A stretch of DNA of 64,000 bases, from assembly GCA_964030475.1 (NCBI GenBank), contig CAXIPT010000002.1, positions 20,824,022 through 20,888,021 of the forward strand. The letters run 5' to 3'. The DNA comes from Tethya wilhelma (Eukaryota; Porifera; Demospongiae; Tethyida; Tethyidae). The number at the start of each line of letters is the position of its first letter. Positions within the stretch are counted from its first letter, which is position 1. Of this stretch, positions 30,781-41,816 are shown one piece after another. The translations under genes were made by a program, and so were the position numbers. The notes beneath the pieces were generated by a model, which saw only the letters and a list, made by a program, of their open reading frames with translations, did no database searches and was not told where the DNA came from.

Positions 30781-30850
30781 CAGTGGAACCTCTTTATAAC
30801 GGACACTTTGGTGCAAGGGACTTTGTCCTTTATAAAGAGGTGTCCTTTAT
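30781..30850. mobile_element. Transposon-end fragment with internal hairpin
   Basis: Begins CAGTGGAACCTCTTTATAAC and contains the inverted pair ACCTCTTTATAA / TTATAAAGAGGT. The CAGTGGAACCTC start resembles termini of pogo-like elements. No matching opposite end is nearby, so only a fragment is supported. Confidence 0.4.
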
Positions 30851-30917
30851 TGAGTCATTTGTCATTGATCATCATTGAGTCAAATCATTTCATGATTTCA
30901 TCATGATAATAATAATC

Positions 30918-31915
30918 ATGGTTTTAGGTTCAACTTCAGTGGGTTCCATCACGGCAGTGGCGGCCACGGAACAATTAACTGTGCAGATTGGAAAAGTCCT
31001 AGCTAAGCTGGAACCCTCCTTTCAACTTAAAAATACCAGAAGTAACTCAAAATCTGACTGAATATTAGTCTTTTGTGAAATATAGAGCTTCTGTCTCTTT
31101 CTTGCCGTTTTTTTCTTCCATTCACGCTTTTTCTGGCGAATTTTAGCTGCACACGCACCAAAGGGGCGGGGCTATAAGACCAGAAGTGGGCGTGGCTATA
31201 CGCAAAAATTTCCGCGCGCTTTGCGCGCATTGATCAGAACCCCCCTATTGAATTTCCTAGATCCGCCACTGCACGGTACGATGATTTTAGGTTCTTGGGT
31301 TTCATGGTATTATGATGGTTTTAGGTTCTTGGGTTTTCATCATGGTATGATGGCTTTAGGTTCTTGAGTTCCATCACGGTATGATGGTTTTAGGTTCTTG
31401 GGTTTTCATCATGGTGTGATGGTTTTAGGTTCTTGGGTTCCATCACGGTATGATGGTTTTAGGTTCTTGGGTTTTCATCATGGTATGATGGCTTTAGGTT
31501 CTTGGGTTCCATCACGGTATGATGGTGACATGGTGTGATGGCTTTAGGTTCTTGGATTTCATCATGGTATGATCATGATGGTTTTAGGTTCTTGGGTTCC
31601 ATCACGGTATGATGGTTTTAGGTTCTTGGGTTCCATCATGGTATGATGGTTTTTAATAGGTTCTTGGGTTCTATCATGGTATGATGGTTTTAGGTTCTTG
31701 GATTTTCATCATGGTATGATGGCTTTAGGTTCTTGGGTTCCATCATGGTATGATGGTTTTAGGTTCTTGGGTTCCATCATGATAACAGTGATGGTTTTAG
31801 GTTCTTGGGTTCTATCATGGTATGATGGTTTTAGGTTCTTGGATTTTCATCACAATAATTATGATGGCTTTTGGTTCTTGGGTTCCATCATGGTATGATG
31901 GTTTTACGTTCCATC
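30918..31915 (+). repeat. Minisatellite, about 35-40 bp unit
   Basis: About 16-18 copies of a unit built from TATGATGGTTTTAGGTTCTT and GGGTTCCATCACGG or GGGTTTTCATCATGG alternatives. The two unit types partly alternate. The array is interrupted near its left end by the MITE at 30955-31271. Confidence 0.9.
30955..31271. mobile_element. MITE inserted in the minisatellite
   Basis: The 317-bp element has CAGTGGCGG at the left end and CCGCCACTG at the right. CACGG flanks both sides (30950-30954, 31272-31276), read as a 5-bp target duplication, or 3 bp if one more terminal base belongs to the element. Removing it restores a normal minisatellite unit across the junction (TTCCATCACGGTACGATG). It has no coding capacity. 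Confidence 0.8.
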
Positions 31916-31929
31916 AATGTATAAATCCC

Positions 31930-32740
31930 TTAGAAGGCACAAAACAGGTGGCTTTAATTTTAACTTGACAATGCAACCTGAGCGAAAATGCTATAGTTTT
32001 CCATTAAAATCATATGTTGCAACATACTAGTATAGACAAACTGTAGAGTTTGTTTATGATTCTCTAGAACCGTGACATTTTGGAGACTGATTGTTATCCC
32101 TGGCATAAAGACTACTAAGTGTTGGCTACACAACACCAAAACGGCATTTTTACATAAATAATCATAATTACAATTTCAGCACTATAACCACTATTTAAAA
32201 CTGAACTACAACCAATATATGATTACAAAATAGCGTTAATCTTACCTTGAAACAAATGCAAACAGTTGCAAACCACTCACTCTGGATCTGTAGGTTCAGT
32301 GCATGCAGGCAGCTGCTGGTGTGGGGAATAATTTTCTATGAATTTGCACTGTCTTAACATCATACAGACCATTTTGAATTAATAATACCCCCACAATTAA
32401 GACATACATTGACATGATTTGACGTGATTATGGGATTAAGAGTACAGGTTTCAACATATCATAATAATTATTGATAGATTTTATAATCATGACAGTGTGC
32501 ATATAAACTAACTATTAATCATTATTAACTATTTTCTGATTTTATTAACTATTTTTACTATTAATTATCTACTTAATTTGTTGTATGTATATGTTGTTGT
32601 TTCTGCTCCTCTAAATGGAGTGTACATTATTAATATTATTGCCAAGCGTACGCGAGGCTGATTTGTATCTGGTTGGGCATTATTTATGATTACTTTTTGC
32701 ATCCGATTACTCTTATTATGATTACTTTTTGCGATTACAA
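31930..32740. other. Non-coding AT-rich stretch
   Basis: Very AT-rich, rich in TTATTAA words. No gene, RNA or clear element was recognised. Confidence 0.5.
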
Positions 32741-32745
32741 GTTAC

Positions 32746-33080
32746 ACACATGGTGCTCAGCGCAGCGTGCACGCCTTTTTCTTTATCTGTTGCATGCTTT
32801 GTTTTCACAGTAACAAAGTTTTCAGTAGTAACAAAGTCAGGGTCGTCAGTTTCGAAAACACAATTCAGTTCATTTTGGGCTAGCGTCTAGAAAACCAGCT
32901 AGAAGCAAAAATTTGACTTATAAAGCTGACTTGAACAGTTTTACATTCATAGTTAGTGCATGCACGAAGTTATTCAGCGTAGATTTGAAGCAAATCGAAG
33001 TTTCTAGGTTGTCTTGGGTCGTCAATTTCAAAAACTAAATTTAGGGAAATCGTGCTGGCTAGAAAACGAGCTAGAAGCAG
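32746..33080 (+). repeat. Dispersed repeat, copy B
   Basis: Diverged direct copy of 28990-29345 (ACATGGTGC, CAGCGTGC, AACAAAGTCAGGGTCGTCA, TTCATTTTGGGCTAGCG, TGACTTATAAAGC). The two copies lie about 3.75 kb apart in the same orientation. Confidence 0.7.
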
Positions 33081-33330
33081 AAATTTGATTCATACAGAGA
33101 ACGTAGACAGTCCTAACGTACCTTCGAGGCAAGTGAGCACATGAAGTTATTCCGTCTGAACTTGAAGCTAGAGCGACTTTTCAAATCTTGCCCAAACATT
33201 CAACCTGGTATAGCCTCGCTTCGCTCGGAATTAGATTTGGCGGGAAATACAAACTTCAAATCAACCATATTATATCTATGAATCAAGAATAAGAGTCAAG
33301 TCTAAATGAACATGTGAACAGTCAAAATGA

Positions 33331-36300
33331 TCAGAACAGTTTCTTGAGTTGTTCCTCCAACTGGGAGATACTGAAATGCTTTGGATCAGCAGCTGCACAC
33401 ATCTTCCTGTAAGCCAACCACACACAATGGTCAATGGTAGCATTACTACAGACTAACAGTGGTCCTACTTGAAGAGCTGGGCCATCTGGGAGTTCCTCTC
33501 AAGATGGCTGGCCTTCTTGCGAGCCACTGAAATGGTGTCCGAAGGCAGACCGGCCAGTCGGGCCACGTTGAAGCCATAGCTCTTGGGACATGCCCCTTCA
33601 ACAAACTTATACAAGAAAGTAATCATCTCCTGACCTTCGACCCCTTCATTCTCAACTACACAACCCTGTTTCATAATTAACAAGATCACATGATCTCACT
33701 AATGAATCACATGATCACAGTAATGAATCACACAACATACCATGTGTCCCAGCTGGATGTGCCTGTTGGTGGCCAGCTCCTCCACAAGGCTGTGGTAGTG
33801 GGTGGAGAAGAGCACCCTGCAACGGAGGCCTTCCACCAGCTCCCTGATCACTGCACACGCTATGGCAGTGCCATCATACGTCGCAGTACCACGACCTGCA
33901 CACACACACACACACAGACACACAGTATGGAGTCAGTAGGAATTAACGCCAGCAGTGGGGTTACCTAGCTCATCAAGAAGAACGAGGGAGTGCAGCGTGG
34001 CGTGATGAAGGATGGTGGAGGTCTGGGTCAGCTCCACGAAGAAGGTGCTCTCTCCACTCATGATCCTGTCGGAGGCACCCAGTCTAGTGAAGAGCCTGTC
34101 CACTGGACTCATGACACAGCTAGTGGCTGGGACATAGCTCCCCTAGGAGAACAGAGGCATCATGAAGAGAGCTGCACACAGACCCCTCCCACTCACTCAC
34201 CAGATGAGCCAAGATGACAAGGAGGCCGGTCTGCCTCATCAGGGTGGACTTGCCCCCCATATTAGGCCCAGTAATGACAACACACCTGCCCTCATCATCT
34301 TCTTTAATGACGACATCATTGGGAATGAACTCGTCCCCTGAGAAGGTGGTGTGGACACAGGGGTGGCGGGCCGACTGGAGCACCAGAAACGGAGAGACTG
34401 AGGCCACCACTGCTGGTCTGCACATCTCACCATCACTGCAGCCGCTGCACACACCAATGGACCACTCATAACTACTGCCTATATCACTCTACAGACTACA
34501 CTATATAGAGCTCTGACCTGTATATAGCCAAACTCATGAGGACATCCAGTTGAGCCACACACCTAACAGCTGCCTCCCAAACACTAAAGCTGACAACACA
34601 CACAGACACACATTGACAATTGTGACAGGTTAGTAGGTGCACTCACTGTTTGTCAAAAGAATTGAAGAGCAGTCTCATGTTGTCCCTGAGGGCTGTGTCC
34701 CTGCGCTCCTCGGCAGCTGTGAGTGTCTCCAGGAGAGCCTTCACCTCGTCAGTCCAATACCTGATGGACAGTGATGAGGTGATGCACACACACACAGGGC
34801 AGAGTCATACTGTGATATATACTACCTTCTGAAGCCTTTCTTCTGTGACTTCAGCTCATAGTCATCTGGGGTGTATCTCCTGAGAGCCGACTCTGGCACT
34901 TCCAATTGGTACCTGTTTCTGCCACTGCCCCAGTACACAATGCCCTACACACCATCAAACCACACAATAATATAGTAATGGGCAGGGGTGTCCCCCCACT
35001 TCCTCACTTTGCAGGCCAGCCTCTTCCTCTGGCTGCGGAGGTACTCCTGCAGCCTCTCCTCTGTGGACGAGATCTCCGCAATGGCCTCGTCGTAGCTCGG
35101 GTTGACTCCTCTACTGGGGACAATCACACCATCCTTCTTAGCTTGAGATGGATCGAAGGACTGCTTGAAGAATTCCAGCAGGTCTTTCATCTCAGGAAAC
35201 CTGCCTCCATTCTTAGCAGTTGACACCAGCTCAGTGAGATACTTGGACTTGAAACTGCTGTGAATGGTTAATGATTAGGCCTTTGCAAATTATGCTAGCA
35301 TAATTTTGAGCATAATAGGTAAGCATTAAAATCAGAGAATTATGCTGGCATAATAGGTGAATTCCTGGCATAATTTGAGCAAAAACATTTAATGTGAATT
35401 ATAAAGTTGAACACTTTCTTACTATCTATTGTAGGTTACAAGGGTTAAGGTTTAATTTATCTCTCTGCGTTTATTCTAGATAAATCACCTTATATTATTG
35501 CTTAACAATGGTATCTTATCTTAATGACAGTTGTGTCAAATTGCACTCAAAATTGATCTAGATATCGAATTGGTAGATGTTGCGTATTTTGCATGACAAA
35601 TTATGGATTTTAACACAAAAACGTTGAGCATAATAGGTAAAATTGTGGAGCATAATAGGTGAAATTGTGGAGCATAATAGGTGAAATTGTGAGAATTAGA
35701 GCATAGCATAATGGGCAAAAAATTAAGCATAATTTGCAAAGGCCTATTAATGATACATGCAGCTAACTCCTGGCCAGGCCCCTCCCTGCAGTGTGGCTGT
35801 CCATACCTGGTGGTGGCGAGGCTCTGTGTCACCTCCTCGCACAGTCTGAATCCCTCCAGGACGGAGATGAAGTCACTGATCTTCCTCTGGCTGTACACCA
35901 CCTCATCGTAGAAGATGGCCCTGCTGTCAGGGTGGTTGCTACTGGGCAGACCCAGGCCATGGATCCTAGAGGGGGGCAGCTGGCTGGAGACTAGGGAGGG
36001 ACAATATAGAGGGAACTAACTTTCTAATGAGTCTCTCAAGGTCAGGGAGGAGCCTGAGTCTCTCCCTGGCCCCGCCCACCACACCACTGTTGGTCATGAG
36101 GTCAGTGACGGCATCGAGCCTCTCTTCTATGGCTTCAGGCTGGCACAGAGGAGCACACACCCACTGGTGGAGCAGACGCCTCCCTGCAATAAATGAGCCA
36201 TTCAGGTGTAGATAATCAGGATGCAGAGACGAAGGGGCCTCCCTACCGAACGGAGTGACTGTGTGATCAATGGTAGCCAAGAGAGTGCCCGCAGTGTTGC

Positions 36301-39295
36301 CATGGTGATCAAGAACATCAAGATTTATCAGCGTGACATCATCAAGAACCTAAAAGGGATGGATGCACTCTCTCTCTCACTCACTCTTTCTCCCCACACA
36401 CACCCACACACACCCACACACACAGACATGACACACACACAGAGAGAGGTATACCATTCTCTGTCCTCTGATGGTGCTCTCAGGTGGAGGGTGAGTGGAG
36501 CTGCTGCTCTTGGAGAGGTCAAGGGGTTCATACCACTGGAGAACACAGCCAACACACTCATCACCTTACTAGTAAAACACTCGCAAACAAAATACCTCAA
36601 AACTGTTGAGTGTTAGCAGCTGTCGTAGGATGCCACACCTCTCCAGGTACCAGAGCATGGCTCCAAGGGAGCTGAGGGCGAGCTGGGAGTGGGCATTGGG
36701 GGCGAGGCCCAACTGGTCACCTGCAATGAAGTCACATTAGTGGAGGAGAAGCACACGTACATCACATCACCTTCATCAAGGAGGGCCTTGAGGCAGGCAG
36801 GCCACTCCTCTCTCTTCTTGAAGGAGTCGCTGTCTGCGAGGTAGAGGAGGGTGTCACTGGGAGACCAGAACTGAGACCCTGGAGAGGTTCAACAGCCACC
36901 ATCATGAACACAGAATGAATNNNNNNNNNNNNNNNNNNNNNNNNNNNNNNNNNNNNNNNNNNNNNNNNNNNNNNNNNNNNNNNNNNNNNNNNNNNNNNNN
37001 NNNNNNNNNNNNNNNNNNNNNNNNNNNNNNNNNNNNNNNNNNNNNNNNNNNNNNNNNNNNNNNNNNNNNNNNNNNNNNNNNNNNNNNNNNNNNNNNNNNN
37101 NNNNNNNNNNNNNNNNNNNNNNNNNNNNNNNNNNNNNNNNNNNNNNNNNNNNNNNNNNNNNNNNNNNNNNNNNNNNNNNNNNNNNNNNNNNNNNNNNNNN
37201 NNNNNNNNNNNNNNNNNNNNNNNNNNNNNNNNNNNNNNNNNNNNNNNNNNNNNNNNNNNNNNNNNNNNNNNNNNNNNNNNNNNNNNNNNNNNNNNNNNNN
37301 NNNNNNNNNNNNNNNNNNNNNNNNNNNNNNNNNNNNNNNNNNNNNNNNNNNNNNNNNNNNNNNNNNNNNNNNNNNNNNNNNNNNNNNNNNNNNNNNNNNN
37401 NNNNNNNNNNNNNNNNNNNNNNNNNNNNNNNNNNNNNNNNNNNNNNNNNNNNNNNNNNNNNNNNNNNNNNNNNNNNNNNNNNNNNNNNNNNNNGTGCTTG
37501 GTTCAGTTGGCTTAGCTGCTTGCACAAGTAAGTAACTCAATTGATTGTTTTTATATGCTGCAACTTGTCTCTTGACTGCATACTGCCATGATGCAGCATC
37601 ATGCAGTATGGCCTGTCTCAGTATGGTTCAGGCTAGCTGAATATCTGCTTTCGAGCAGTATAACTAAGCATTCTGTTCAAAGTTTTACCACTGGTTCAAT
37701 GGATTTTCTAAACTGAGTTTTCCTTACTGAGATCATTGTACTATCGGCTAGCTGAGACCACTGCGGATCATGATTGATCATCAGTGCTAGGCCGCTGACA
37801 CAGATCAGGCATACTGAGCTGGGACTTGTTGTATAAGTCTCAGTACTAATGGTCTTTTGTACACATGCGTGTTTATTAATGCATGCTAGTTGGCCTGCTG
37901 CTTCATCACAGAGATGTGGTGGTGGCTGTACGGACAGTGTCACTGTGTGCCTATAGGTGATTATTTTCTAATGCATTGACTCATAGTACTCATACATGTA
38001 GCTATAATACACTCTTTTACACAGCATAATATGCATACAAGTGCACTAGCTAGTTGTCAATGAGTGTGCCGAGGCTTGTGCACCATCGGTGCTTTCTTTC
38101 ATTCTGTGTTCATGATGGTGGCTGTTGAACCTCTCCAGGGTCTCAGTTCTGGTCTCCCAGTGACACCCTCCTCTACCTCGCAGACAGCGACTCCTTCAAG
38201 AAGAGAGAGGAGTGGCCTGCCTGCCTCAAGGCCCTCCTTGATGAAGGTGATGTGATGTACGTGTGCTTCTCCTCCACTAATGTGACTTCATTGCAGGTGA
38301 CCAGTTGGGCCTCGCCCCCAATGCCCACTCCCAGCTCGCCCTCAGCTCCCTTGGAGCCATGCTCTGGTACCTGGAGAGGTGTGGCATCCTACGACAGCTG
38401 CTAACACTCAACAGTTTTGAGGTATTTTGTTTGCGAGTGTTTTACTAGTAAGGTGATGAGTGTGTTGGCTGTGTTCTCCAGTGGTATGAACCCCTTGACC
38501 TCTCCAAGAGCAGCAGCTCCACTCACCCTCCACCCTATAGCACCATCAGAGGACAGAGAATGGTACCTCTCTCTCTCTGTGTGTGTCATGTCTGTGTGTG
38601 TGGGTGTGGGTGGGTGTGTGTGGGGAGAAAGAGTGAGTGAGAGAGAGAGAGTGCATCCATCCCTTTTAGGTTCTTGATGATGTCACGCTGATAAATCTTG
38701 ATGTTCTTGATCACCATGGCAACACTGCGGGCACTCTCTTGGCTACCATTGATCACACAGTCACTCCGTTCGGTAGGGAGGCCCCTTCGTCTCTGCATCC
38801 TGATTATCTATACCTGAATGGCTCATTTATTGCAGGGAGGCGTCTGCTCCACCAGTGGGTGTGTGCTCCTCTGTGCCAGCCTGAAGCCATAGAAGAGAGG
38901 CTCGATGCCGTCACTGACCTCATGACCAACAGTGGTGTGGTGGGCGGGGCCAGGGAGAGACTCAGGCTCCTCCCTGACCTTGAGAGACTCATTAGAAAGT
39001 TAGTTCCCTCTATATTGTCCCTCCCTAGTCTCCAGCCAGCTGCCCCCCTCTAGGATCCATGGCCTGGGTCTGCCCAGTAGCAACCACCCTGACAGCAGGG
39101 CCATCTTCTACGATGAGGTGGTGTACAGCCAGAGGAAGATCAGTGACTTCATCTCCGTCCTGGAGGGATTCAGACTGTGCGAGGAGGTGACACAGAGCCT
39201 CGCCACCACCAGGTATGGACAGCCACACTGCAGGGAGGGGCCTGGCCAGGAGTTAGCTGCATGTATCATTAATAGGCCATTGCAAATTATGCTTN

Positions 39296-39333
<38 letters not shown>

Positions 39334-40042
39334 GAGGGAGATACCGTCTGTGCTCATCCTGAAGCCATGTGAGTGACTCATGGATGAACGAGGTTGATTC
39401 TTCCCCCAAGGCCATTGCAGTGGATGTGTGAGGGGTGTGAGGGGTGGAAGGTGTGGCTGTGACGGATGATGATGTGACAGGAGTGGAGGGTGCTGGGGTG
39501 GAGACATTCTTTGACGGAGTCTTGAACTGGCTGAGTGTTTTCTTGACGGGTGTAACAGCTGATTCCTCATTAAGATCTTGTTGGGTAGGGACATACTCCT
39601 CATCATCTGAGTCAAAACAGCCACAGATCAAACAGTGCTACCAGCCTACGCTATAACACACTCACCATCATCTGAGTCCAATATCATCATCCTCCTTTTT
39701 TTCTTCCTCCCTTCTCCTCCAGCAGTCATTTCTTCTGCTCCTCTCTTCTTGCTCCCACTGCCGTTAATACTGCCACTGCTAGCTGAAGGAGATATCTGAA
39801 ACACCAGTCATAAAACATAGATATATAACAAGTCCTACACGTGATCAGACACAGCATAGATACAGTTAGTCTGGCTGGCCAGACTAGAGAGTTTATAGCT
39901 CTACCTTGGGGGAGAAACTGCTGCCTCCAATTAGGCTATTTTTGGCGGCGGGTGTAGCTTTAGAAGACTCTCCGTTGGTTTGCTTCGGCTTAGCAGAGCC
40001 ATTGACAACGGAAAAATAACGAAACAAATTCCCTTGACTCAT
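33331..40042 (-). CDS. MSH6: DNA mismatch repair protein MSH6 (model broken by misassembly)
   Basis: MSH6 pairs with MSH2 to recognise mismatches. N-terminal exons (39310-40042) encode [13 protein letters not shown], a PCNA-binding PIP box (QxxLxxYF), then a Ser/Thr/Pro-rich linker and [15 protein letters not shown]. The mismatch-binding domain expected next is missing; instead come an inverted copy (38098-39294) and a gap. From about 36890 downward the protein resumes: [76 protein letters not shown] and [14 protein letters not shown]. The ATPase carries [19 protein letters not shown], Walker [27 protein letters not shown] and [11 protein letters not shown]. It continues with [20 protein letters not shown] and ends KKLF at TGA 33331. 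A hAT-like MITE sits in an intron. GCATGCGCAGT (NRF1-like) lies upstream at about 40089. Confidence 0.92.
35276..35746. mobile_element. hAT-like MITE with 8-bp target-site duplication
   Basis: The 471-bp element in an MSH6 intron has inverted ends TAGGCCTTTGCAAATTATGC and GCATAATTTGCAAAGGCCTA. Perfect 8-bp direct repeats TTAATGAT flank it at 35268-35275 and 35747-35754. The interior is AT-rich with repeated GCATAATAGGTGAAATTGTG words and no ORF. An 8-bp duplication is the hallmark of hAT transposases. The right end coincides with one end of the MSH6 inverted duplication. Confidence 0.9.
36921..37493. other. Assembly gap, 573 Ns
   Basis: Run of undetermined bases between the left arm of the MSH6 inverted duplication and unrelated sequence. 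MSH6 exons for the mismatch-binding domain probably belong in or around it. Confidence 0.99.
37494..38097. other. Unassigned sequence after the gap
   Basis: About 600 bp with no recognisable exon or RNA. Short self-complementary words such as GCTGAGAC / GTCTCAG suggest repeat content. Its true position relative to MSH6 is uncertain. Confidence 0.5.
38098..39294 (+). repeat. Inverted copy of MSH6 exons (likely misassembly)
   Basis: About 1197 bp nearly identical to the reverse complement of 35725-36920. It contains plus-strand copies of the MSH6 exons from [17 protein letters not shown] to [14 protein letters not shown]. It stops at a single N (39295), inside the terminal inverted repeat of the MITE at 35276-35746. 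It has no start codon, ATPase or promoter. Minor differences (GATTATCTATACC versus GATTATCTACACC type changes, lost CAC/ACA units) look allelic. Confidence 0.9.
39296..39330. repeat. (GA)n microsatellite after single-N join at 39295
   Basis: About 35 bp of GA separating the inverted MSH6 copy from the MSH6 N-terminal exons. Confidence 0.9.
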
Positions 40043-40175
40043 CTCTTTTCTTGAACCAGAGTTCCCTCCAAATACACGTGTGTTTGGGCATGCGCAGTAA
40101 AACAATACAATAATATTTTGAATAGTGTTGAATACAGATAATAATTAATTTTTTTAAATAATATTGAATGTCATT

Positions 40176-40423
40176 CTATCTGATACTGTCTAGCATTTTC
40201 TCCACAATCCTCAGTTTCTCTGAATCCTGCAAGGAGAGACCAGGGCATGTACTACACATCATCATTTCTGCACCAACCCCTTGCACCAAACATGCACCTC
40301 ACAAGACACTCACAAACTGATAGAGATGCTTAAGTTGAGTCGTAGCCCAGTCAACGTATCTTGTGTTCCTTGTCTTCACCTCTCCCTTGCCACTACGAGT
40401 GCCCAGCGCGTGGCTCACCTGGT

Positions 40424-40455
<32 letters not shown>

Positions 40456-41711
40456 CTGAGGGCTACAGCTCAACGCGTACACCACGTAACATACCCAGCA
40501 GAAACCATAGAGAGCTCGCACATTCTCAGGATTGAGTTTAACAGCGGTGGCAAAGTGCTTCCTAGCCAGCTCCATGCTGTCCACTGACGCCATGGTGTAG
40601 CACACCTACACACACACACACACACAACACAGTACTGATGGGATGGATCACCGCCAGGATAGTGTGATAGCCTTGTACCCAGGCCCCTCTCATCAAGAAG
40701 GGAGAGGGTGTGCATTCGCCATGTGTACGAAGATATCCAAACTCGCAGGTTTTCTAGGAAAATTGAGCAGGTGCAAACAGCGTGCATCAAACCCTCTCCC
40801 TTCCTGATGGGAGGGGCCTGGGTACGAGGCTAGATAGTGTGAGTGCTGACCTCAGCATATCTCTGGTGGTAGAGATGGTGGTGAGGGTTGGTGAGGATGA
40901 GTTCCTCCAGACAGAAGGCCGCCTTGGAGTAGCTGCAGGGAACCAGACATCTGGGTGAGGGGAACCAGCTGAACCATTGACAACACTTACTCATTCAGTG
41001 CAATGTAGAGATCAGCCAGTTCCAGCCAGCTCTCTGTGTCACTCATGAACCTACACACACCTAGATCAACACACAGTTGGCGAGAAACATACAACTTACA
41101 CTTCTAATAATTTAGTCAGTTCTTGAGCAGCTGCCGAGAGTTTTCCTTGAGCTTTCAAGACAGCCACTTTTCTCTTCCAGAGCTCCACACTGGTTGGGTG
41201 CTGCTCCAAGAGGCCATCATAGTACTGCTCAGCCTCTTCATATCTAGCAACACACAGTGTAAAATAGAGCTCTAATCATCAGACTGGTGACTGACCTTTC
41301 CTGACCTTCCAGCAACATCCCATTGAGCCTCTGCACATGAACACTTGAAGGGAACTGGCAATTCAAGGCATCGTAGCACATCTGAAGGAGGTCAACAATC
41401 ACCATTAGGCATACCAAGTGTAAGCCAACCACACCTGAGCTGTCTCCATGTCTCCACAGTCCAAGGCTGCCACAAACACCTGCTCATACACCAGCCACAC
41501 TAGAGAAACACAGCATTTTAATACTCAACACTAGTCATTCCAATTGAAGCCCACCTTCATCTCCAAGACTGGAAGAGTGGTCCTTCAACAAATGGCCGCC
41601 CAGTTCCACAATATGTAAGCTCTTCCTGGTACTCTCCTCCCTCCATTGCCGCAACGTGTCTCTCATCTCCTGCCAACCACTAAACCCCTTCACACTGTTC
41701 ACAGACTCCAT
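40176..41711 (-). CDS. EMC2: ER membrane protein complex subunit 2 (TTC35)
   Basis: TPR-containing cytosolic subunit of the EMC insertase of the endoplasmic reticulum. The ATG at 41711 begins [20 protein letters not shown], followed by [23 protein letters not shown] segments follow: [80 protein letters not shown] and [20 protein letters not shown]. The end is [20 protein letters not shown], then a short helix and TAG at 40176. Order and spacing match animal EMC2 (about 290 residues). A 165-bp MITE lies in one intron. Its start is 105 bp from that of DNALI1. Confidence 0.95.
40668..40832. mobile_element. MULE-like MITE with 10-bp target-site duplication
   Basis: The 165-bp element in an EMC2 intron has inverted ends TAGCCTTGTACCCAGGCCCC and GGGGCCTGGGTACGAGGCTA. 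A perfect 10-bp direct repeat GATAGTGTGA flanks it (40658-40667, 40833-40842). Duplications of 9-10 bp are typical of Mutator-like elements. Related ends occur at 57319-57390 and 14368-14462. Confidence 0.88.
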
Positions 41712-41816
41712 CTTTCAAATCAGGTAAGGGGTCGTCAAATGACGCACTATTATTGGTGAGCAATAATTAGAAATGTCCAGCGTTTCCATGACAACTATCG
41801 TTTACTGCAAGCCGCC
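41712..41816. promoter_or_regulatory. Shared promoter, EMC2 / DNALI1, with RFX X-box
   Basis: 105 bp between divergent start codons. GTTTCCATGACAAC at 41782-41795 fits the RFX X-box consensus GTHNYYATRRNAAC at every position and ends 21 bp before the DNALI1 ATG, whose context GCCGCCATGA is a strong initiation context. RFX control of an axonemal dynein gene is expected from other animals. Confidence 0.65.

Noticed and set aside
31698..31898. ORF over the minisatellite
   Set aside because: Translation of a tandem repeat with no similarity and no splice context.
30918..31915. CRISPR array
   Set aside because: The 35-40 bp units are repeats throughout, with no unique spacers, in a eukaryotic intergenic region.
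28990..33080. LTR retrotransposon bounded by the two dispersed repeats
   Set aside because: No gag/pol coding remnants, primer-binding site or target duplication were seen between or beside the copies.
36889..37540. Long ORFs across the N run
   Set aside because: They consist of undetermined bases.
38098..39294. A second MSH6 gene on the plus strand
   Set aside because: It has no promoter, start, ATPase or stop, is bounded by a gap and an N, and is a near-exact inverted copy.
39867..39886. Separate transposon at TAGTCTGGCTGGCCAGACTA
   Set aside because: Only a 20-bp palindrome without target duplication; perhaps a relic of the 42863 family, but not supportable alone.
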